From Caldimonas sp. (GTDB taxonomy: Bacteria > Pseudomonadota > Gammaproteobacteria > Burkholderiales > Burkholderiaceae_C), in NCBI GenBank assembly GCA_030150305.1, contig JASLGD010000365.1, positions 1 through 11,155 on the forward strand: DNA of 11,155 bases, read 5' to 3'. The notes below the pieces were generated by a model, which searched no databases, was not told where the DNA came from, and worked only from the letters and a program-made list of their open reading frames with translations. Shown here piece by piece: positions 6,553 to 11,155 of the stretch. Position 1 is the stretch's first letter, and the number at the start of each line of letters is the position of its first letter. Position numbers and translations under genes: made by a program.

Positions 6553-7518
6553 TCAGTCGACGATCGCGCCCGACGCCTTGATGATGGGCGCCCACTTGGC
6601 GATATCGGCGCGGATGCGGGCGTCGTATTCCTGCGAGGTCGAGCCCACGGGGTCGAGTCCCATCGCGAGCAGCCTCTCGCCGAAGTCCTTGCGCTTGACG
6701 GTCTGCACGACGTCGGCGCTCATGCGCGCGACGATCGGCTGGGGCGTGCCGGCGGTGGTGATGAGGCCGACGCTGCTCAATGCGACCACGTCCGGCACCA
6801 GCTCCGCTGCGAGCGGAAGGTTCGGCAGGCTTGCGGGCCGCTTCGGGCTGAAGAGGCAGATCGGCTTGACCTTGCCGGCCTTGAGCGCCGCTTCGGCGGC
6901 GTAATAGGTGTCCATCAGCAGCGGAATCTGTCCGCCCATCACGTCTTGCTCCGCGGGCGCGCCGCCGCGGTACGGCACGTGCGCGATCTGCACGCCCGTG
7001 CGCGCCTTGAGCAGTTCCATCACCAGATGATGCGCCGTGCCGCTGCCCGGGCTGCCGTAACTGAGCCGATTCGGCTCCTTGCGCGCGAGATCGAGGAGTT
7101 CTTTCAGGTCGTTCGCGGGCACCGACGGATGCGCGACGAGGATGATGTGCTGCACGCCGATCTCGGAGACGGGGACGAGGTCCTTCAGCGTGTCGTACGG
7201 CAGGTTGCGGCGCAGCGTCGGGTTGATCGCGTGCGACGACACCGCGATGCCCATGGTGTAGCCGTCGGGCTGTGCCTTCGCCACCGTGTTCGTGCAGATC
7301 ACGCCGCCGCCGCCGGGTCGGTTGTCCGGTACGACGGGTTGCTTCCAGAGATCCGAAAGCTCCTGCGCGACGGCCCGCCCTTGCGCGTCGGTCGAGCCGC
7401 CGGCGGGGAACGGGATCAACATTTTCACGGCTCGGGAGGGCCACGTGTCCTGCGCGTGGAGCGAAGGCGCCGCGAGAAGGGGCAGGAACGCCAAGGCCAG
7501 CCGGCTCCGGTTCCGCAT
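6553..7518 (-). CDS. Bug/TctC-family periplasmic substrate-binding protein, first gene of operon
   Basis: A 321-residue secreted receptor of the same family as the 4247-5266 gene but clearly different in sequence. The signal peptide runs MRNRSRLALAFLPLLAAPSLHA, with likely cleavage before QDTWPSR. The family motifs are KMLIPFPAGGSTDAQGR, VVPDNRPGGGGVICTNTVAKAQPDGYTMG, GSGTAHHLVMELL and IAHVPYRGGAPAEQDVMGGQIPLLMDT. The reading frame is open further upstream, but ATG 7518 is the right start: AAGGAGA (7524-7530) lies five nt before it and the signal peptide begins there. It opens the minus-strand operon and is divergent from marR, with 107 nt between the start codons. A palindrome in that gap (7587-7601) likely controls it. 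It lacks TctA/TctB neighbours within the window. Confidence 0.94.
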   Translation of the reverse strand: MRNRSRLALAFLPLLAAPSLHAQDTWPSRAVKMLIPFPAGGSTDAQGRAVAQELSDLWKQPVVPDNRPGGGGVICTNTVAKAQPDGYTMGIAVSSHAINPTLRRNLPYDTLKDLVPVSEIGVQHIILVAHPSVPANDLKELLDLARKEPNRLSYGSPGSGTAHHLVMELLKARTGVQIAHVPYRGGAPAEQDVMGGQIPLLMDTYYAAEAALKAGKVKPICLFSPKRPASLPNLPLAAELVPDVVALSSVGLITTAGTPQPIVARMSADVVQTVKRKDFGERLLAMGLDPVGSTSQEYDARIRADIAKWAPIIKASGAIVD

Positions 7519-7571
7519 CCGTGTCTCCTTGCTTGTCGGTAGGCCGCCCGAACGGGATCGGCGGCCCGGCC

Positions 7572-7600
7572 ATGGTGCCAAAGAAACTTGCGATTCGCAA
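7572..7600 (-). promoter_or_regulatory. candidate promoter of the Bug-oxygenase-Bug operon
   Basis: On the minus strand, TTGCGA (7600-7595) is followed after 17 nt by CACCAT (7577-7572), which matches TATAAT at three of six positions. The -35 element lies inside the palindrome 7587-7601, so a bound regulator would block it. The -10 is weak, and the call rests mainly on position. Confidence 0.35.
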
Positions 7601-7601
7601 G
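7587..7601. promoter_or_regulatory. 15-bp perfect palindrome, likely MarR operator (site 1)
   Basis: CTTGCGA, a central T, then TCGCAAG form an exact palindrome between the divergent Bug-receptor operon and marR, 25 nt before the marR ATG. MarR proteins typically bind such palindromes between their own gene and the divergent target. The core ACTTGC, five bases, GCAA recurs at 8149-8162 (site 2), which supports a shared operator. Confidence 0.65.
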
Positions 7602-7616
7602 GATCCGGGTGATTAT
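7589..7616 (+). promoter_or_regulatory. candidate marR promoter
   Basis: TTGCGA (7589-7594), 16 nt, then GATTAT (7611-7616; four of six matches to TATAAT). Transcription would begin at or just before the marR ATG (7626), implying a leaderless mRNA, and no Shine-Dalgarno is present there. The -35 is embedded in operator site 1, so autorepression is expected. Confidence 0.4.
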
Positions 7617-7625
7617 GCTCCTGCC

Positions 7626-8105
7626 ATGTCGCAGAAGAAACTGCCGCTCGAAAGCTGGATCTCCTACCGCTTCGGCCTCGTCGCCACACGGATGGGCAAG
7701 GTCATGGCCGAGCGTTACGTCGCCCGGCACGACATTCCGATGGCCGCGTGGCGCTCGCTCGCGGTGATCGCGCGGTTCGGACCCATGTCGGCGGGCGATC
7801 TCGGGTCGCGGACGTCGTCGGACCCTTTCCGCGTCGTCCGCGCGATCGACTTGCTGGTCCAGCGCGGGCTCATCACCCGGGAGCCGGACCCGTCCGACCG
7901 CCGCCGTGCGAGGCTCGAGGTGACGACGGAAGGCCGCGCGCTCTATCGCGAGATCGAGAAGGGCGCGATCGCGAACGAGACCTTCCTGCGCTCGGCGCTC
8001 TCGCAGGAAGACATGGAAGCGCTCGAGCGCATCTTGTCGATCATCGAGGGACAGGTGAGCGCGCTCGGAGAAAAAGCGGGAAGGGGGCCGGCGAAGCGCC
8101 GCTGA
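7626..8105 (+). CDS. MarR-family transcriptional regulator
   Basis: A 159-residue winged-helix regulator that probably represses the flanking catabolic genes and releases DNA when it binds an aromatic ligand. The DNA-binding core is visible: a helix around MAAWRSLAVIARFG (39-52), MSAGDLGSRTSSDPFRVVRAIDLLVQRGLITRE as the helix-turn-helix (54-86), and the wing DPSDRRRARLEVTTEG (88-103) with the usual DxxDRR signature. A long C-terminal helix follows for dimerisation, and the basic tail ends AKRR. ATG 7626 (MSQKKLPLE) fits the family start. An in-frame ATG at 7572 exists but lies upstream of the operator. No ribosome-binding site precedes 7626, so the mRNA may be leaderless. The gene lies between the two oxygenase units and is divergent from one of them. 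Both carry the same palindrome. Confidence 0.93.
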   Translation: MSQKKLPLESWISYRFGLVATRMGKVMAERYVARHDIPMAAWRSLAVIARFGPMSAGDLGSRTSSDPFRVVRAIDLLVQRGLITREPDPSDRRRARLEVTTEGRALYREIEKGAIANETFLRSALSQEDMEALERILSIIEGQVSALGEKAGRGPAKRR

Positions 8106-8129
8106 ACCTGCGCTGCGTGCGTTGGATCC

Positions 8130-8158
8130 TTGTACGCGCCGCGGATTACTTGCACAAT
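8130..8158 (+). promoter_or_regulatory. candidate promoter of the second oxygenase-reductase unit
   Basis: TTGTAC (8130-8135), 17 nt, then CACAAT (8153-8158; four of six matches to TATAAT). The -10 sits at the centre of operator site 2, so a bound repressor would cover it. The leader to ATG 8197 would be about 30 nt. Confidence 0.35.
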
Positions 8159-8166
8159 GCAAATAA
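8146..8166. promoter_or_regulatory. 21-bp imperfect palindrome, likely MarR operator (site 2)
   Basis: TTACTTGCA and TGCAAATAA are separated by CAA, with eight of nine positions complementary. The site lies 31 nt before the second Rieske oxygenase. Its core ACTTGC, five bases, GCAA is the same as in site 1. The AT-rich flanks stand out in this GC-rich DNA, as expected of a promoter. Confidence 0.6.
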
Positions 8167-8196
8167 CCCGCGCCAGCGAGGCGCATCGCGAGACCA

Positions 8197-9423
8197 ATGC
8201 CAGACATCGACCCCGGCGCTGCGGCGCCCCGATTCACCGGCACGCGCCAGCAAGGCGGCGGCTACGGCAAGCCGCCGGGCCGGCCCGACCACTTCCTCAC
8301 GCTCGTCGAGCCCGGCACGCCGTGCGGCGAATTGATGCGGCGCTACTGGCACCCTGTTGGCGTCTCGTCGAAAGTCACGAGCGACCCGCAGCGCGTGCGC
8401 ATCCTCGGCGAAGACCTCATCGTCTTTCGGGACCGCAACGGCCGCGCGGGCCTGGTCGACGAGCACTGCGCCCATCGCGGCTCGTCGTTGTACTACGGCA
8501 AGGTCGAAGACGAAGGCATCCGCTGCTGCTATCACGGCTGGCTGTTCGCGGTGGACGGCACGTGCGTCGAACAACCGTGCGAACCTGACGGCGGCCGTCA
8601 CCGCGACAAGGCGCGCCAGCCCTGGTACCCGGTGAAAGAGCGGTACGGCCTCGTCTTCGCGTACATGGGCCCGCTCGACCGCGTGCCGCCGCTTCCGCGT
8701 TACGACGTGCTCGAGAGCCTCGGCGACGACGAGGAACTGCAGCAGGAAGACAAGAGCTTCTACATCGGCGGCGGCACGAGCGCCGACCAGCCGGTCGCGC
8801 CCTACAGCTGGCTGCAGAATTTCGAGAACGTGATGGACCCGTTCCACGTCGTCATCCTGCATTCGCGTTTCAGCGGCGTGCAGTTCCGCGAGCAGATGGC
8901 GCTGATGCCGCAGGTGCAGTGGGAGCCGTGCGACCACGGCGTGATGTATCGCGCCGAGCGGCAGACGCCGTCGGGCCGGCTCACGCGCATCACGCAGACG
9001 CTGCTCCCGAACGTGCGCATCGTGCCGAGCATCGAACTCACGCCGGGGCAGGGCCGTGAGGTTGCCTGGCTGGTGCCGGTCGACAGCCATCATCACCGCT
9101 CCTTCGGCGTCGCCCGCGTGCGCAAGGACGAGGAGCCGCTTTACTCGCGCCGCTCGCGAATGGCGACGCACGACGGCAAGACCTGGTGGGAGATGACGGC
9201 GGCCGAACACAAGGCGCACCCCGACGACTACGAGGCGCAATCCAGCCAGGGCTCGATCCCCGCGCACAGCGACGAGCATCTCGCGACTTCGGACAAGGGC
9301 GTCGTGATGCTCAGGCGCATGCTCGCGCAGCAGATCCGCGAAGTGCAGGCCGGAGGCACGCCGCTCGGCGCGGGCGTCGAAGGCGCGCTCGTGCGGGTCA
9401 GGGCCGGCAACTACTTCGCCTGA
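8197..9423 (+). CDS. Rieske non-heme iron oxygenase, alpha subunit (phthalate-type), second copy type
   Basis: A 408-residue terminal oxygenase of the phthalate 4,5-dioxygenase class. The Rieske cluster site is C91-x-H93-x16-C110-x2-H113 (CAHRGSSLYYG ... CCYHGWLF). The catalytic iron site is D214-x2-H217-x4-H222 in NVMDPFHVVILH. Both are complete, so the enzyme should be active. It is homologous to but clearly different from the oxygenase at 5263-6534, so the two probably act on different substrates or steps, not as a recent duplication. The N-terminal 25 residues before PPGRPDHFLTLVEPGTP are glycine- and alanine-rich and may be a loose extension; a later start is possible. The reductase begins three nt after its stop, so the two form an operon and probably a two-component system. 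Confidence 0.93.
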   Translation: MPDIDPGAAAPRFTGTRQQGGGYGKPPGRPDHFLTLVEPGTPCGELMRRYWHPVGVSSKVTSDPQRVRILGEDLIVFRDRNGRAGLVDEHCAHRGSSLYYGKVEDEGIRCCYHGWLFAVDGTCVEQPCEPDGGRHRDKARQPWYPVKERYGLVFAYMGPLDRVPPLPRYDVLESLGDDEELQQEDKSFYIGGGTSADQPVAPYSWLQNFENVMDPFHVVILHSRFSGVQFREQMALMPQVQWEPCDHGVMYRAERQTPSGRLTRITQTLLPNVRIVPSIELTPGQGREVAWLVPVDSHHHRSFGVARVRKDEEPLYSRRSRMATHDGKTWWEMTAAEHKAHPDDYEAQSSQGSIPAHSDEHLATSDKGVVMLRRMLAQQIREVQAGGTPLGAGVEGALVRVRAGNYFA

Positions 9424-9426
9424 GCA

Positions 9427-10365
9427 ATGCAAGCGGAAACGCTGCTGCCGGTTCGCGTCGTGTGCCTGCGCGAAGAGGCGCCGGACGTCGTGTCGTGCGA
9501 ATTGCGCACGACCGGCGCGCCGCTGCCCGCGTGCGCGCCCGGCTCGCACGTCGACGTGCACCTGCCCAACGGCCTCGTGCGCCAGTACTCGATCGTCTCG
9601 GCCGATGCGCGACTCGCACGCATCGCGGTGAAGCGCGAATCGAAAGGGCGCGGCGGTTCCGCCTACATGGCCGAGACGCTTCGGCTCGGGACGGTACTGA
9701 ACATCGGCGTGCCGCGGGTGAGTTTCCCGCTCGCCGCGGGGCCTCACCGCACCGTGCTGATCGCCGGCGGCATCGGCATCACGGCGGTCGTCGCGATGGC
9801 GCGTGCGCTCGCGCAAGGTGGCGGCGACTGGGTTCTGAATTACTGCGTGCGGCGTCGCGAGGACGTCGTGTTCGCGAGCGAGCTCGCGGCATGGGGCGAG
9901 CGCGTTCGGATTCGGGTTTCATCGGAGCAGGGACGCACCTCGCTCGCATCCTTGATCGACGGGGAACCTAGGGGCGCTCACTTCTACTGCTGCGGACCCG
10001 AGTCGATGCTCGAAGACTTTGCGCAGGCCACGACGTCGCTGCCCGCCGACCACGTTCACGTGGAGCGGTTCGAGGCTGCGAAACCGCCGCAGGATGCCGG
10101 CGGCTTTCGCGTGCGGCTTGCGCGCAGCGCACGCGACGTCTCCGTCCGCCCCGATCAGACCATCCTCGACGCGCTCGCGGCCGAAGGGATCGATGCGCCA
10201 TCTTCATGCCAGCAAGGCATCTGCGGATCTTGCGAGGTCCGCGTGCTCGAAGGGACGCCTGAACACAGGGACGAGGTGTTGACCGAGTCCGAGCGGGCGC
10301 GGGGGACGAGCATGATGATCTGTTGTTCTCGTTCGCTCACGCCGGTCCTGGTGCTCGACATGTGA
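9427..10365 (+). CDS. phthalate dioxygenase reductase-type electron-transfer protein (FMN, NADH, [2Fe-2S])
   Basis: A cytosolic reductase that passes electrons from NAD(P)H through flavin and a plant-type ferredoxin cluster to the Rieske oxygenase. The 312-residue domain order is that of class IA reductases (phthalate dioxygenase reductase, VanB): a flavin-binding barrel with RQYS at 52-55 and GSAYM near 77-81, a nucleotide domain with AGGIGIT (113-119) and CGPESM (189-194), then a C-terminal ferredoxin domain with C261-x4-C266-x2-C269-x29-C299. All cluster cysteines are present. It starts three nt after the oxygenase stop without a strong ribosome-binding site, which suggests coupled translation. 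As the only reductase in the window, it may also serve the oxygenase in the divergent operon; that is inference. Confidence 0.95.
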   Translation: MQAETLLPVRVVCLREEAPDVVSCELRTTGAPLPACAPGSHVDVHLPNGLVRQYSIVSADARLARIAVKRESKGRGGSAYMAETLRLGTVLNIGVPRVSFPLAAGPHRTVLIAGGIGITAVVAMARALAQGGGDWVLNYCVRRREDVVFASELAAWGERVRIRVSSEQGRTSLASLIDGEPRGAHFYCCGPESMLEDFAQATTSLPADHVHVERFEAAKPPQDAGGFRVRLARSARDVSVRPDQTILDALAAEGIDAPSSCQQGICGSCEVRVLEGTPEHRDEVLTESERARGTSMMICCSRSLTPVLVLDM

Positions 10366-10596
10366 GAGGAGGGGCCTTCCTGCGCCTGGACGCCGCCGTC
10401 GTCTCGCGCCTGGGCAGGTTCGCGTCGGCACGCCGCGACAAAGCGGACGCCCGCTCGCCAGAAGCGTCGGCATGCCAGGCATCGCAACGTAGCCAGCCGG
10501 TGCGATCGCGGTCGTCTGCAGGCATCCTGCGACCCGGCGGGCGTATGACGGCGCAGAATCCCGACCAATCGCGATCACACCGGCACCCTGTCACTC
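10366..10596. other. gene-free interval between the reductase and the zinc-finger gene
   Basis: This 231-nt stretch has open frames on both strands, but none shows a recognisable protein or start context. The one structural element seen is the stem-loop at 10510-10534. A weak AGGAG/TTCCT inverted repeat just after the reductase stop (around 10368-10382) is too short to call a terminator. Confidence 0.5.
10510..10534 (+). other. stem-loop upstream of the ClpX-type zinc-finger gene
   Basis: GCAGG, loop CAT, CCTGC make a tight stem, extended by GGTC and GACC outside a one-sided GTCT bulge. It lies 62 nt before the ATG at 10597 and has no T-run. It could be a leader-RNA structure or a rho-dependent end of the reductase transcript; its function is unknown. 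Confidence 0.3.
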
Positions 10597-11034
10597 ATGC
10601 ATCGTCTTCGCCGTCAAGATCTGCCTTTCCCCGTCCAGATCGAGGGGCGTCATGAGGATGGGCTCCACGCTACTGAGCTGGCCGACGGCACGCTTGCCAG
10701 CGTGTCGTTCTGGCGTGCAGGCCACTGTCTCGCCGAGCTCGTGCTTGGTGACACGCAAGCAAGCTGGCGGACGATCCAGGAGTTCGCGCCTCTCCTCGAC
10801 GGCGAGGAGCCCGCCGATCCAGATGGCTTTCGCCGCTGGCTCGAAGGCGTGCCCCTGCAGCGTCTCGGAGACTTGGCGCGCGGAACGCGCCGGTGCGCGT
10901 TCTGCGAGAAAACCAGCGCAGAGGTCACCAAGCTGGTCATGGGCCCCACGGTCGGCATCTGCAACGAATGCGTCGCACTCTGCGCAGAGATCATCGACAC
11001 ACGGCCAGTCGGCCCCGACGATCAGGCAAGCTGA
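10597..11034 (+). CDS. stand-alone ClpX-type C4 zinc-finger protein
   Basis: A 145-residue protein. Residues 99-134 (RCAFCEKTSAEVTKLVMGP, then TVGICNECVALCAEIID) match the N-terminal zinc-binding domain of ClpX, with C100-x2-C103-x18-C122-x2-C125 in the same spacing, plus the conserved KLxxGP and ICxECVxLC segments. In ClpX this domain dimerises and docks adaptors and some substrates. Here it is C-terminal, follows about 98 residues of no recognised family, and no AAA+ ATPase part follows: the frame stops at TGA 11034, with only a short acidic tail after the finger. The N-terminal part holds alternating short strands (VQIEGRHEDGLHATELADG, LASVSFWRAG) and a helix-like QASWRTIQEFAPLLDG. It might compete for or recruit ClpX adaptors, but that is inference. 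The start has no clear ribosome-binding site. Confidence 0.85.
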   Translation: MHRLRRQDLPFPVQIEGRHEDGLHATELADGTLASVSFWRAGHCLAELVLGDTQASWRTIQEFAPLLDGEEPADPDGFRRWLEGVPLQRLGDLARGTRRCAFCEKTSAEVTKLVMGPTVGICNECVALCAEIIDTRPVGPDDQAS

Positions 11035-11058
11035 CGACGAGCCTTTCGAAGATCGAGC

Positions 11059-11103
11059 AGCTCGCTGAAGCGAGTTCGCCGACGGCCCCCGCGCGGGCGT
11101 CGG
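11059..11103 (+). terminator. two tandem stem-loops after the zinc-finger gene
   Basis: The first is CTCGC, loop TGAA, GCGAG (11061-11074), extended by A-T and G-T pairs. The second is CCGAC, a bulged G, GCCC, loop CCGCGC, GGGC, GTCGG (11079-11103), followed by TGTCTT. They lie 25-70 nt after the stop codon. The second is GC-rich but has only a poor T-tract, so intrinsic termination is plausible but not certain. Confidence 0.4.
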
Positions 11104-11155
11104 TGTCTTGGCGGGAGGCCGACACACCGTCGAGGTCCCGCAGTCGCCTTGGAGC

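Noticed and set aside
5185..7542. A 785-codon plus-strand open frame across the receptor-oxygenase-receptor operon
   Set aside because: It lies antisense to three well-supported genes with family motifs, and its translation is arginine/alanine/valine/histidine-rich with no domain. It is a by-product of GC-rich third codon positions.
4247..7600. A 1,117-codon minus-strand frame that includes the distal Bug receptor
   Set aside because: Only the last 339 residues are real. The upstream part is out of frame with the oxygenase and the other receptor, and the true ATG (5266) has a good ribosome-binding site and signal peptide.
8146..9816. A 556-codon minus-strand open frame opposite the second oxygenase and the reductase
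   Set aside because: Antisense shadow with biased composition and no motifs; the plus-strand genes have complete catalytic residues.
10155..10578. Minus-strand frames in the gap after the reductase
   Set aside because: They overlap the conserved ferredoxin domain of the reductase on the other strand, have low-information composition and no ribosome-binding site.

Overview
The window is GC-rich, densely coded proteobacterial DNA. Two Bug-type (TctC-family) periplasmic receptors, phthalate-type Rieske oxygenases with their flavin/ferredoxin reductase, and strong AAGGAGA ribosome-binding sites point to a betaproteobacterium, most likely Burkholderiales. That assignment is inference: the window holds no rRNA or other taxonomic marker.

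Left end (1-1400): a remnant of the C-terminal part of a cyclic beta-1,2-glucan synthase-like protein (NdvB/GH94 family), read on the minus strand. It ends at an amber codon inside a large inverted repeat (arms 1-106 and 136-241) that runs up to the window edge. The right arm is this gene; the left arm is a slightly different copy of the same coding sequence in opposite orientation. This is either a real inverted duplication or an assembly fold-back.

Central carbon block (1501-3583): ribulose-phosphate 3-epimerase (rpe, minus), 6-phosphogluconolactonase (pgl, plus, divergent from rpe by 14 nt) and gluconokinase (gntK, minus, convergent with pgl). All belong to the pentose phosphate / 6-phosphogluconate node: Pgl and GntK both make 6-phosphogluconate, and Rpe acts downstream on ribulose-5-phosphate.

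Aromatic-catabolism block (3766-10365): a minus-strand operon reads Bug receptor, Rieske oxygenase, Bug receptor (the last two coupled by an ATGA overlap), followed by a small hemerythrin. Divergent from it is a MarR-family regulator, then a second plus-strand unit with another Rieske oxygenase and a phthalate-dioxygenase-reductase-type electron-transfer protein. Two palindromes with the same core (ACTTGC, five bases, GCAA) lie in the Bug/marR divergent promoter region and just before the second oxygenase. They suggest one MarR operator set controlling both units. A likely scheme is that the receptors capture an aromatic carboxylate outside the cell, the two oxygenases hydroxylate or demethylate it, and the single reductase supplies electrons to one or both.

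Right end (10366-11155): a 231-nt gene-free stretch, then a small protein that carries a ClpX-type C4 zinc-binding domain at its C-terminus with no AAA+ ATPase part, followed by two stem-loops that may terminate it. No tRNA, rRNA, CRISPR array, integrase or transposase was recognised.
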